Shown here: positions 44,901 to 56,612 of the stretch, piece by piece
How the letters are laid out: each line of letters opens with the position of its first letter
How positions within the stretch are numbered: position 1 is the first letter of the stretch
From: CADEED01 sp035502995
GTDB taxonomy: Bacteria > Pseudomonadota > Gammaproteobacteria > Steroidobacterales > Steroidobacteraceae
Length of the DNA: 64,000 nucleotides
Assembly: GCA_035502995.1 (NCBI GenBank)
Contig: DATJTW010000109.1
Location: forward strand, 62,001 to 126,000
Direction: 5' to 3'
Notes under the pieces: generated by a model
What the model was told of the DNA's origin: nothing
The model's database searches: none
The model's input: the letters and a program-made list of their open reading frames with translations, nothing else
Position numbers and translations under genes: made by a program

Positions 44901-44992
44901 CCGAGCATCGTCAGCAAAGCCAAGACACACCCGCGGGCGATGCGTCCGAAGAACGACGACCCACGGATGTCGGGATCCGACACCTCTCTCAT
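41936..44992 (-). CDS. Large secreted DUF11-repeat surface protein
   Basis: 1,018 aa. Signal peptide ~15-37 ('AVHAQN'). An N-terminal ~300-residue beta domain ('NAYLYWGGSGN', 'GWALIVIYES', 'VYDGLDYFYGS') is followed by at least three DUF11-type immunoglobulin-like repeats ('TKTHSGNFISGGTGTYTLTV', 'TVTDTLPPGLTYNS', 'DTLRYTITLNETAGG', 'VRYDITVTNSGPGT'). It is Ser/Thr/Asn-rich and Lys-poor, as secreted adhesin-like proteins are. No membrane anchor or sorting signal is seen at the C-terminus. The start at 44992 has TAGAGT 7 nt upstream. It lies directly downstream of the sigma/anti-sigma pair. Confidence 0.85.
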   Translation of the reverse strand: MREVSDPDIRGSSFFGRIARGCVLALLTMLGATAVHAQNISRYARDTGHINFVTTGGSLRNAPNTTNACTVNGTSAQLLSGIPAGVTIRNAYLYWGGSGNTADTSVTLNGTTVTATRTFARTFNNGTAYNFFGAFADVKSLVTGNGTYTLGNLTVSTGNPWCGSEAVVGGWALIVIYESASERLRAINVYDGLDYFYGSSVTQTPDGFRVPTSNIDGRIAVFTLEGDPQNSLASGGVDEALRFNGNLLDDGLVPTGSNPTVQQFDGTISTTGSVTSYGIDVDQYDVSAYLSPGQTSATTVYSSGQDLVLLMAQVVSATSDPAVDLRLTKTHSGNFISGGTGTYTLTVSNLAGMEREENIVTVTDTLPPGLTYNSATGTGWVCAAVGQVVTCTHAPTINAGASLPPISLVVNVTEAAANSVTNTATVSSASFDIDGTNNTASDLTTTIDPALTTNTKTVVDLNGGEASPGDTLRYTITLNETAGGQAVNVSLTDAIPDNTTFGGFVSIPAGATSAFAPAPAGANALGQITVSGITVPASGNATVVFDVTVTAGTLPGETVNNTATVNNPNGPENNPAAPTVTVNPSLIPATGTKFLYLHRDASANKSLSRVVPTTADTNEAVATGTPDSFTIAPPLRTAFSIAAGAIPVRLWLTRASNTVTSRNVTVTLTSSSGFSTTVTNSITPLNQATPTLFSFSLPNATARTFPVGTTFTLTVTNAGSNNITIFPNGNGTAGNNSRIEFNATTVVNVDSISTYDAAFNGGSVLTTFYPGATVYVRAQVSDPFGSFDIGGARITIIDPANVTQVNNLAMTAQGAPATCNSTTAATCIYQYAYTVPASPSLGGWTIRITASEGTEGTVTDLGVSNFQVAIPQPAITILKTSTVLSDPANGTSNPKRIPLATVRYDITVTNSGPGTVDANTLVLTDPVPANSSMYVSTSAGNPVVFVNGATVSGLSYNYAANVSYSSVGDTGPWGYTPAPDADGFDPAVRALRITPTGTMSAAGSGNPSFTIQFRVRIN

Positions 44993-44999
44993 GGGGTTT

Positions 45000-45005
45000 A
45001 CTCTA
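45000..45005 (-). promoter_or_regulatory. Candidate -10 box (TAGAGT), leaderless start
   Basis: TAGAGT-N7-ATG for the DUF11 gene; it implies a promoter separate from the sigma/anti-sigma operon. Confidence 0.5.
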
Positions 45006-45094
45006 GGGAGTCGCGCTGCAGCAGGCCTGTGCGTGGCTCTCATAATCCCGGCACGTGCAAGTGCCGGATTGAGAACGGGTTCACGCCATCGGGC

Positions 45095-45769
45095 TCACGC
45101 CGCGGCGAGGGGCGCGGTCAGCAGCACGGGCATCGTCGGGGCGCCCGTGGGCGAGCCGCCCTCGGCCTCCAGCGTCACCGCCAGCGTCTTCGCCCCGGCC
45201 AGCGCCGCGCGCTGGGCCGCGGTGAGCTCGCGGTGGTGTTCGCCGGTGTGCGGCAGCACGCCGAGCGACACGGGTGCGCCGCCGTCGGCCGGCAGCACCC
45301 ACAGCTCGTGCGACTTGCCGGGCGGCAGGTCGTGGACGCGGTGCACGTGCAGGGAGATCTCGCGGTTGTCGCCGAGCAGCTCGACGCGCCAGTAGATAGT
45401 CTGCGCGTCGGCCTGGATGTAGGCCTGCTGGGTCACCGGCGGCGTCGCGAGCTGGCGCAGCGTGAACACGCCGACCACGGCGAACAACACCAGCGACGCG
45501 GCGACGGCCAGCCAGCGCGCGGCCGGCCGGCGCGCGAGCTTGCGCAGCTCGAGTCGGCGCTCGATGCCGGTCCACACCTGCGGCGGCGGCGCCACGCCCT
45601 TCAACGGCGGTTCGAGGCCCGCGAGCCGGTCTTCCCATGCGTGCACGAGAGCCCCCACCTGCGGCGACAGCAGCCAGCGTTCGAAGCGCCGGCGCGCCCG
45701 GCCGCGCAGCGTGCCGAGCACGTATTCCGCCGCGAGGCGGTCGACCAGTTCGCGGTTGGCGGACTTCAC
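45095..45769 (-). CDS. RskA-like anti-sigma factor
   Basis: 224 aa. The N-terminal ~90 residues are a cytoplasmic zinc-less anti-sigma domain ('AAEYVLGTLRGRARRRFERW'), then one membrane helix (~100-118, 'WLAVAASLVLFAVVGVF') and a periplasmic RskA-type domain ('HELWVLPADGGAPVSLGVLP', 'AKTLAVTLEAEGGSPTGAP'). It should hold the neighbouring ECF sigma factor at the membrane until a periplasmic signal triggers release, typically by proteolysis. The GTG start overlaps the sigma stop (GTGA). Confidence 0.9.
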   Translation of the reverse strand: MKSANRELVDRLAAEYVLGTLRGRARRRFERWLLSPQVGALVHAWEDRLAGLEPPLKGVAPPPQVWTGIERRLELRKLARRPAARWLAVAASLVLFAVVGVFTLRQLATPPVTQQAYIQADAQTIYWRVELLGDNREISLHVHRVHDLPPGKSHELWVLPADGGAPVSLGVLPHTGEHHRELTAAQRAALAGAKTLAVTLEAEGGSPTGAPTMPVLLTAPLAAA

Positions 45770-46332
45770 GTGGTCTGCCCCTCGCCCGCGAGACATTCCT
45801 TGAGGCTGAGCAACGCGCGGCGGATCCAGCTCTTCACGCTGCCCAGCGGGTGCGACGTGAGGCGCGCGATCTCGTCGTGCGAGCGGCCCTCGACGAACGC
45901 CAGCGTCAGGCACTGGCGCGCGCGTTCGTTCAGGCGGCCGACGCAGTCGTCGAAGTTGTTAGGCTTCTCGAACGCGACGGCGTCGCCGGTGCCCTCGTCG
46001 GGTATCTCGGCGATCGAATCGTCGGAGACCAGCGTCAGCCGCTCGCGGCGCATCAGGTCGATGGCGCAGTACCGCGCGATGGTGACCATCCACGCCAGCG
46101 CCCGGCCGCGGTGCGCCTCGAACTGCGCGGCGCGCTGCCAGATGCGCACGTACACGTCCTGCAACGCCTCCTCGGCCACCGACCGGCGCCGCAGCATCCG
46201 CAACAGCCGCGCGAACAGGATCGGCGAGGTGCGGTCGTACAGCGTGCGGAACGCGGCCGCGTCCTGCGCCGCGCAGCGTTGCAGCAGGCGGGCGAGCTCG
46301 ATCTCGGGCGGGAGCGCGTCGGTCGGGGTCAT
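45766..46332 (-). CDS. ECF RNA polymerase sigma factor (SigK-like)
   Basis: 188 aa. Sigma region 2 ('FRTLYDRTSPILFARLLRML', 'EALQDVYVRIWQRAAQFE', 'AWMVTIARYCAIDLMRRE') and region 4 ('NERARQCLTLAFVEGRSHDEIARLTSHPLGSVKSWIRRALLSLKECL' area, with the helix-turn-helix) are complete. It directs transcription in response to an envelope signal relayed by the overlapping RskA-like gene. No own-promoter consensus could be recognised by eye. Confidence 0.93.
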   Translation of the reverse strand: MTPTDALPPEIELARLLQRCAAQDAAAFRTLYDRTSPILFARLLRMLRRRSVAEEALQDVYVRIWQRAAQFEAHRGRALAWMVTIARYCAIDLMRRERLTLVSDDSIAEIPDEGTGDAVAFEKPNNFDDCVGRLNERARQCLTLAFVEGRSHDEIARLTSHPLGSVKSWIRRALLSLKECLAGEGQTT

Positions 46333-46409
46333 GCGGGGTCTTACGTGCCGAGCCTCGAGCTGGATGCAGGCCGCGCGAGACTAGCACGGGACCTGACATA
46401 TGCCGGAGA

Positions 46410-47624
46410 ATGCGCGGCCCCATGACCAGCCCCCGCGCCGCGCTCACCTTCGTCCTGCTGACCGTGTTCATCGACAGCGTGGGCTTCGGGATCATCATCC
46501 CCTCGTTGCCGCAGGTGATCATGGCGCTCACCGGCGAGCCGCTGTCGACCGCCGCGGACTGGAGCGGCTACCTGATGGCGGTGTTCGCGCTGCTGCAGTT
46601 CTTCATGGCGCCGATCTTCGGGAATCTGTCGGACCGCTTCGGCCGGCGGCCGCTGCTGCTGACGTCGCTGTTCGCCTTCGGCGTCGACTTCCTGCTGACC
46701 GGCATGGCGACGTCGATGACCTGGCTGTTCATCGGCCGCGCGGTGGCCGGCGTGTTCGGCGCGTCGTTCGCGACCGCCGGCGCCTACATCGGCGACATCA
46801 GCAGCGACGAGAACCGCGCGAAGAACTTCGGGCTGATCGGCGCCGCGTGGGGTTCGGGGTTCACGCTGGGCCCGGTGATCGGCGGGTTCGTCGCGGAGAT
46901 CTTCGGCGCGCGGGCACCGTTCTTCGCGGCGGCGGCGCTGGCGCTGGCGAACGTGTCGTTCGGCTGGTTCGTGTTGCCGGAGACGCTGAAGCCCGAGAAC
47001 CGGCGCCGGTTCGAATGGGCGCGCGCGAATCCGTTCGGTGCGCTGAAGAGCCTGGGGCACCTGCCGGCGATCGCCGGACTGCTGTTTGCGCTGTTCCTGT
47101 ACCAGGTCGCGCACGATTCGCTGCCGGCCGTGTGGATGTTCTACACGCAGCTGAAGTTCGGCTGGGGACCGTCGGAGACCGGCTGGTCGCTGACGTTCGT
47201 CGGCGTCATGACGGTGATCGTGATGGGCGGGCTGACGAGCGTCGTCGTGCCGCGGCTGGGCGAGCGGCGCGCGATCGGGCTGGGGTTCCTGCTGATGACG
47301 ATCGGGTTCCTCGGCTACGCGCTCGTGCCGTTCGGCTGGATGATCTACCCGGCCATCGCGATCGGGTCGCTGGGCGGCATCGCGAACCCGAGCATGCAGA
47401 GCGTGATGTCGAAGCAGGCGGGGCCGCAGTCGCAGGGCGAGCTGCAGGGCGCGGTGGGCAGCATCACGAGCATCGCAGCGGTGTTCGCGCCGTTGTTCAT
47501 GACGCAGCTGTTCAGCCGGTTCAGCGGGCCGGCGGCGCCGGTCTATCTACCCGGCGCGCCGTACCTGGTGTCGGGAGTGCTGGTGTTCTGCTGCGCGGTG
47601 ATCGGCTGGCGGGCGACGAGATAG
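46410..47624 (+). CDS. MFS transporter, TetA-like
   Basis: 404 aa, 12 membrane segments. 'DSVGFGIIIPSLPQVI', 'GNLSDRFGRRPLLL' (motif A) and 'GLIGAAWGSGFTLGPVIGG' (motif C, drug:H+ antiporter signature) place it with the 12-TM drug exporters of TetA type. The natural substrate is unknown. ATGs at 46410 and 46422 are both possible; GGAGA lies just upstream of the first. Divergent from the sigma gene. Confidence 0.87.
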   Translation: MRGPMTSPRAALTFVLLTVFIDSVGFGIIIPSLPQVIMALTGEPLSTAADWSGYLMAVFALLQFFMAPIFGNLSDRFGRRPLLLTSLFAFGVDFLLTGMATSMTWLFIGRAVAGVFGASFATAGAYIGDISSDENRAKNFGLIGAAWGSGFTLGPVIGGFVAEIFGARAPFFAAAALALANVSFGWFVLPETLKPENRRRFEWARANPFGALKSLGHLPAIAGLLFALFLYQVAHDSLPAVWMFYTQLKFGWGPSETGWSLTFVGVMTVIVMGGLTSVVVPRLGERRAIGLGFLLMTIGFLGYALVPFGWMIYPAIAIGSLGGIANPSMQSVMSKQAGPQSQGELQGAVGSITSIAAVFAPLFMTQLFSRFSGPAAPVYLPGAPYLVSGVLVFCCAVIGWRATR

Positions 47625-47642
47625 AAGAGGTGGCACCTCTCT

Positions 47643-48209
47643 TCACACCAGCTTCGGCCACAGCCACCCGAACGCCCCGCCCATCACGCAGGCGTAGATC
47701 AGCCCGTCCAGCGCCAGCTTGAACGACAGCGCCCACGAGCGGCCGTACCAGATCGAGTCGATGAAGAAGCCCATCGTGAACGCCATGAACGCGGACGTCG
47801 CGACGAAGCGGAACACCGCCATGTAGTGCGCGCCGGGCGGCAGCGCATGCGACGTCAGGTAGCCGGCGAACAGCGCGATCAGCAGCGCGAGCACGAACCA
47901 CTGCAGCAGCGACTTGCCCATGTTCGGCAGCCCGTTCGGCCGCACGATGATCTGCCACACCGGACCCTCGGTCATCTTCTGCAGGAACTCGGGCGAACGC
48001 ATCTCGTTCATCGAGCTGCAGCGCGGCAGCATGTATTCGCCGGGCGGCACCTGCAGCGCGCCGATGGTCGCGCGGGCCTTGTTCTCGTCGGGCAGTGCCG
48101 GGAAGTCGGAGCGATGCCAGAACGGTCCCATCTGGATGACCGCGCTGACCACGAACACGAAGACGGCAGCCAAGAGGATGGGCAGCCACAGGGCGCTGAG
48201 CTCGGTCAT
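47643..48209 (-). CDS. Integral membrane protein, unknown function
   Basis: 188 aa with four or five hydrophobic segments: one at the N-terminus (~8-27) and four in the C-terminal half. Between them a soluble loop contains 'LQVPPGEYMLPRCSSMNEMR' and 'RPNGLPNMGKSLLQWF'. No family name can be assigned. A Shine-Dalgarno CGGGAGA precedes the ATG. It converges on the MFS gene with 18 nt between stops. Confidence 0.75.
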   Translation of the reverse strand: MTELSALWLPILLAAVFVFVVSAVIQMGPFWHRSDFPALPDENKARATIGALQVPPGEYMLPRCSSMNEMRSPEFLQKMTEGPVWQIIVRPNGLPNMGKSLLQWFVLALLIALFAGYLTSHALPPGAHYMAVFRFVATSAFMAFTMGFFIDSIWYGRSWALSFKLALDGLIYACVMGGAFGWLWPKLV

Positions 48210-48571
48210 ATCGTCTCCCGCTTTATTGTTGGTCGAATGGGGCGAACGGCCGGCATTCTGGCGCGAATCCCCTGTCCGAACAACCGCTTGAGGAATCCGC
48301 GGGTTGCGGCACTGCGCCTCGAACCGCAGTCGCGGACGGCCGGGTTGTCAGCCCCGTCCGACCGCGTCCGGGGGAACCGCGGGGCTGCGGCGCGCCCGCC
48401 GATCGCGATTGCTAGGCACGTCGAGGCCGGCGGCCGGCGACGGGTCGAGATGCCAAGGGGACGTAGTTAGGCGACACGGAAGTCGCCAGGGAATCCGCGG
48501 ACTGTTTCCAGTGCGGCACGCGCGCCTCGCGTCATCGATCCCGAGCCGGCGCGTCGGCAAATACCGGCGCG
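48210..48571. other. Intergenic region with nothing recognisable
   Basis: Divergent upstream region of the membrane protein at 48209 and the C13 peptidase at 48572. Frames within it are shadows; I see no terminator, repeat or RNA. Confidence 0.4.
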
Positions 48572-49498
48572 ATGCGGCAGACTCGCGGCGTGCGTCACGT
48601 CATCCTTTCGATCCTGCTCGCCTGTGGGCTCTGCGCGGTTTGCGACCGTGCGGGCGCCGAACCCCCCGTCTTCCCGCTGCCGGCGCTGACGCCGGCCGAG
48701 ACCGCGCGCATCGATTCGGTCATCGCCGGCTTCCCGCCGCGCGACGATCAGCCCCACGTGTTCTTCATCGGCTTCGCGGGCTACGGCGGGGAGCGCGTGT
48801 TCTCGGAGGAGATCCAGTTCGCGGCGCGCCAGGTCGACGCGCGCTTCGCCACCGGGCCGCGCACGTTGCTGCTCATCAACGACAAACGCGACGCGGAGCG
48901 CTGGCCGATGGCCAGCCACGAGAACCTGCGTTACGCGCTGTCCGCGGTCGGCCGGGTGATGGAACCGTCGCGCGACCTGTTGTTCCTGGCGCTGTCGTCG
49001 CACGGCGGCAGCAACGGGTTGCTCGAGGTGTCGAACTTCAATTTGCAGCCGAGCGGGCTGGGCGCACGCCGGCTCGCGGGCTGGCTGAACGAGGCGGGCA
49101 TCCGACAGCGCATCGTCGTGGTGTCGGCGTGTTACTCGGGCGCGTTCCTCAAGCCGCTGGCGAACAACGAGACAATCGTGATCACCGCGGCGCGCCATGA
49201 CCGGTCATCGTTCGGCTGTTCGGACCGGCGCGAACTCACGTATTTCGGCGAGGCGTTCTACCGGGATTCATTGCCGCATGCGCCGACGCTGCGGCTGGCG
49301 TTCGAACGCACGGCGGCGCTGATCCAGTCACGCGAAGCTGACGAGCGCGTGCGGCGGTCGTTGCCGCAGGCGTACTTCGGGTATCTGCTGGAAGGGCGGT
49401 TGGTGCCTCAGGGCAGCTCCGTCGCCCCCATCAGCCAGCGATCACACTCGCGCGCGGCTCCGCGGCCTTCGTTGATGGCCCAAACCACCAGCGACTGA
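48572..49498 (+). CDS. Exported C13 (legumain/caspase-like fold) cysteine peptidase
   Basis: 308 aa, signal peptide ~7-28 ('AGAEPP'); a GTG six codons in is an alternative start. The clan CD dyad is evident: His in 'LALSSHGGSNG' and Cys in 'VVVSACYSGAFL', with 'HVFFIGFAGYGGERVF' at the start of the fold, as in bacterial peptidase C13 proteins. It would cut after Asn or Asp, or act as a transamidase, in the envelope. Its last 91 bases overlap the 3' end of gltD on the other strand; the tail beyond 'GYLLEGRLV' looks like low-conservation read-through. Confidence 0.87.
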   Translation: MRQTRGVRHVILSILLACGLCAVCDRAGAEPPVFPLPALTPAETARIDSVIAGFPPRDDQPHVFFIGFAGYGGERVFSEEIQFAARQVDARFATGPRTLLLINDKRDAERWPMASHENLRYALSAVGRVMEPSRDLLFLALSSHGGSNGLLEVSNFNLQPSGLGARRLAGWLNEAGIRQRIVVVSACYSGAFLKPLANNETIVITAARHDRSSFGCSDRRELTYFGEAFYRDSLPHAPTLRLAFERTAALIQSREADERVRRSLPQAYFGYLLEGRLVPQGSSVAPISQRSHSRAAPRPSLMAQTTSD

Positions 49499-50892
49499 CC
49501 GCGGCGCGCATCGCCCGCCGCGAACACGCCCGGCACGCTCGTGCCGTACTTGCCGTACTCGGCCTTCACGTTCGACCGCGCGTCGACGTCGACCTTCAGA
49601 TCCTTCAACAGCGCCTGCTCGGGTCCGAGGAACCCCATCGCCAGCAGCACGAGCTGCGCCGGATGTTCCTTCTCGCTGCCCGGCTGCTCGACCGGCACGA
49701 ACTGGCCCTTGTCGTTCTTGTCCCAGCGGATGTTCACGGTGACCACGGCGCGCACCTTGCCGGCCTCGTCGCCGAGCACCTTCTTCACCGTCGTCAGGTA
49801 CACGCGGGGATCCGCGCCGAATTTCGCCGCGGCCTCTTCCTGGCCGTAGTCCATCTTGTAGACCTTCGGCCATTCCGGCCACGGGTTGTCCGCGGCGCGA
49901 TCCATCGGCGGCATCGCCATGATCTCGATCTGCGTGACCGACTTGCAGCCCTGCCGCACCGACGTGCCGACGCAGTCCGTGCCGGTGTCGCCGCCGCCGA
50001 GCACGAGCACGTCGAGGCCCTTCGCGCTGATCGGCGTCTCCATCGGCTTGTCTTTCAGCACCGATTGCGTGGATGCCGTCAGGAAATCCATCGCGAAGTG
50101 CACGCCCTTCGAGGCGCGACCGTCCACGTTCAGGTCGCGCGGCACCGTGGCGCCGGTCGCGATGACGATGGCGTCGAAGTCCTTGCGCAGCAATTCGGCC
50201 TCGACGTTGTCGCCGACCGTCGCGTTGCACAGGAACTTGATGCCTTCTTTCTCCATCAACGAAATACGGCGCTCGACGACTGCCCGCTTGTCGAGCTTCA
50301 TGTTCGGGATGCCGTAGGTGAGCAGGCCGCCGGGACGATCCGCCCGCTCGAGCACGGTCACGAGGTGACCGGCCTTGTTCAGCTGGGCGGCGGCCGCGAG
50401 GCCGGCGGGACCCGAACCGATCACCGCGACCTTCTTGCCGGTGCGCGTGGTCGGCGGCTCCGCCACGATCCAGCCCTCTTCCCAACCCTTGTCGACGATC
50501 GAGTTCTCGATGTTCTTGATGGTGACCGGCGGCGCATTGATGCCGAGCACGCACGAGCCTTCGCACGGCGCCGGGCAGACGCGGCCCGTGAACTCCGGAA
50601 AGTTGTTCGTGCGATGCAGGCGATCCAGCGCTTCACGCCACAGGCCGCGATACACGAGGTCGTTCCACTCGGGGATGAGATTGTTCACCGGGCAGCCCGA
50701 GGCCATGCCCGAGATCAGCTTGCCCGTGTGGCAGAACGGCACCCCGCAATCCATGCAACGCGCGCCCTGCTGACGCAGCCGCTTCTCGTCCATGTGGTGA
50801 TGGAACTCGTTCCAGTCACGCACGCGCTCCGTCGGACTGCGGTCGACCGGCAGCTCGCGCAGGTATTCGATGAATCCAGTTGGCTTTCCCAT
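49408..50892 (-). CDS. gltD: Glutamate synthase (NADPH) small subunit
   Basis: 494 aa, full length. N-terminal Fe-S cluster ligands in 'QGARCMDCGVPFCH', 'GCPVNNLIPEW' and 'VCPAPCEGSCV'; FAD-binding 'VAVIGSGPAGLAAAAQL'; NADPH-binding 'DVLVLGGGDTGTDC'; C-terminal FAD motif 'GVFAAGDARRGQSLVV'. It feeds electrons from NADPH to the large subunit to make glutamate from glutamine and 2-oxoglutarate. It lies 16 nt downstream of gltB, same operon. Its 3' end overlaps the C13 peptidase gene tail to tail. Confidence 0.96.
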   Translation of the reverse strand: MGKPTGFIEYLRELPVDRSPTERVRDWNEFHHHMDEKRLRQQGARCMDCGVPFCHTGKLISGMASGCPVNNLIPEWNDLVYRGLWREALDRLHRTNNFPEFTGRVCPAPCEGSCVLGINAPPVTIKNIENSIVDKGWEEGWIVAEPPTTRTGKKVAVIGSGPAGLAAAAQLNKAGHLVTVLERADRPGGLLTYGIPNMKLDKRAVVERRISLMEKEGIKFLCNATVGDNVEAELLRKDFDAIVIATGATVPRDLNVDGRASKGVHFAMDFLTASTQSVLKDKPMETPISAKGLDVLVLGGGDTGTDCVGTSVRQGCKSVTQIEIMAMPPMDRAADNPWPEWPKVYKMDYGQEEAAAKFGADPRVYLTTVKKVLGDEAGKVRAVVTVNIRWDKNDKGQFVPVEQPGSEKEHPAQLVLLAMGFLGPEQALLKDLKVDVDARSNVKAEYGKYGTSVPGVFAAGDARRGQSLVVWAINEGRGAARECDRWLMGATELP

Positions 50893-50908
50893 TCTCTATC
50901 TGCTTCTT

Positions 50909-55519
<4,611 letters not shown>

Positions 55520-55541
55520 TTTGCTTCCTCCAAACACGAAC

Positions 55542-55565
55542 GCGCGGGGCGCAACTTCCCCGCGC
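55542..55565 (-). promoter_or_regulatory. GC-rich hairpin in the gltB leader
   Basis: GCGCGGGG (55542-55549) pairs perfectly with CCCCGCGC (55558-55565) around an 8-nt loop. It sits 22 nt upstream of the gltB start codon and just before its Shine-Dalgarno. It has no U-run, so it may influence translation or mRNA stability rather than terminate. Confidence 0.5.
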
Positions 55566-55664
55566 TATGGGCCGGCGGCCCACAACTTCTTCGCTGTCAA
55601 ATGGTTACATCTGGAGGCGCGGCCGCGAAGGCGCGCTGATCAAGCAGATATATATGGAGTCCGA

Positions 55665-56570
55665 TCATACAGACGGACGCTCGTCGGTCAATCGTTTCTG
55701 CAGCCATCCGTGGCCGAAAACCGCGGCGATCACGATGGCGACGCCGACATAAAACAACGCGTCGAGGTCGCGCGCCTCGCCGAGGAACAACACGGCCACC
55801 GCGATCGCGTAGATCGGCTCCAGGTTGATGGCCAGTTGCGTGGTGAACGCGGACAGGTGCCGCAGCGTGCCGAGCGCGACGGCATACGGCACCAGCGTGC
55901 ACATCAGTGCAAGCACCAGCAGCCATGCCCCATCGTGGACGGACGGCAGGACAAAGTTTTGTCCCGGCGGAGACAGGAACGGCAGCCCGGCGAGCGCGAT
56001 GAGCGTGACCAGCAGGAATCCCGCGCCCAGCTCGACACCCGTGACCGCCAGCGCATCGTGTGCGCCGAGACAGCGCTTGTTGAGGGCGTTGAAGCCGGCG
56101 GCCAACGCCGCGGACAACACGCCGATCCAGAAACCCAGGTGCATGTCGCCCGGGATGCCGCCGACCACCAGCGCGACGCCAGGGATCACGAGGATGCCGA
56201 GCAGGAGATTATGTCGCTCGAAACGCGCGCCGGTGATCGCGGGCTCGATCAGCGCGGTGACGGCCGGCGCCAGCGCCATCGTCGTCGCGGCCACCGACGC
56301 GTTCGCCAGCTTCACCGATGCGTAGAACGCGATCCAGTGCAGCGCGACCAGCGCGCCGATGCCGGCGAACGCGGCGAGCTCGCGCGGCGTCATGCCGCGC
56401 AGCGCGCGCCACACGCGCGGGAACATCGCGAGCGCGACGCTGACTAACAACATGCGCCACCACACGAGTTGCAGCGCCGGCAACGTGATCAGCTTGCCGA
56501 GGATCGCGGTGAATCCCCACAGCACGACGCACAGGTGGATCTCGAGCAACGCGCGACGCCGGGGATGCAT
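55665..56570 (-). CDS. EamA-family (DMT) membrane exporter
   Basis: 301 aa, ten membrane segments in two EamA repeats ('LWGFTAILGKLITLPALQLVWWRM' region and 'AWLLVLALMCTLVPYAVAL...TTQLAINLEPIYAIAVAVLFLGE' region). Such proteins usually export amino acids or other small metabolites; the substrate is not deducible. TAGACT lies 6 nt before the ATG and overlaps the -10 of the divergent gene at 56613. Confidence 0.9.
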   Translation of the reverse strand: MHPRRRALLEIHLCVVLWGFTAILGKLITLPALQLVWWRMLLVSVALAMFPRVWRALRGMTPRELAAFAGIGALVALHWIAFYASVKLANASVAATTMALAPAVTALIEPAITGARFERHNLLLGILVIPGVALVVGGIPGDMHLGFWIGVLSAALAAGFNALNKRCLGAHDALAVTGVELGAGFLLVTLIALAGLPFLSPPGQNFVLPSVHDGAWLLVLALMCTLVPYAVALGTLRHLSAFTTQLAINLEPIYAIAVAVLFLGEARDLDALFYVGVAIVIAAVFGHGWLQKRLTDERPSV

Positions 56571-56576
56571 GGCGGT

Positions 56577-56586
56577 AGTCTAGGGT
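56577..56586. promoter_or_regulatory. Overlapping divergent -10 boxes
   Basis: Minus strand: TAGACT (56577-56582), 6 nt before the EamA ATG, leaderless. Plus strand: TAGGGT (56581-56586), 26 nt before the ATG at 56613, which has the Shine-Dalgarno GGAGGGAC. The two polymerase sites overlap, so the genes may compete. Confidence 0.5.
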
Positions 56587-56612
56587 AGTCGGGTCGACCC
56601 GATGGAGGGACG

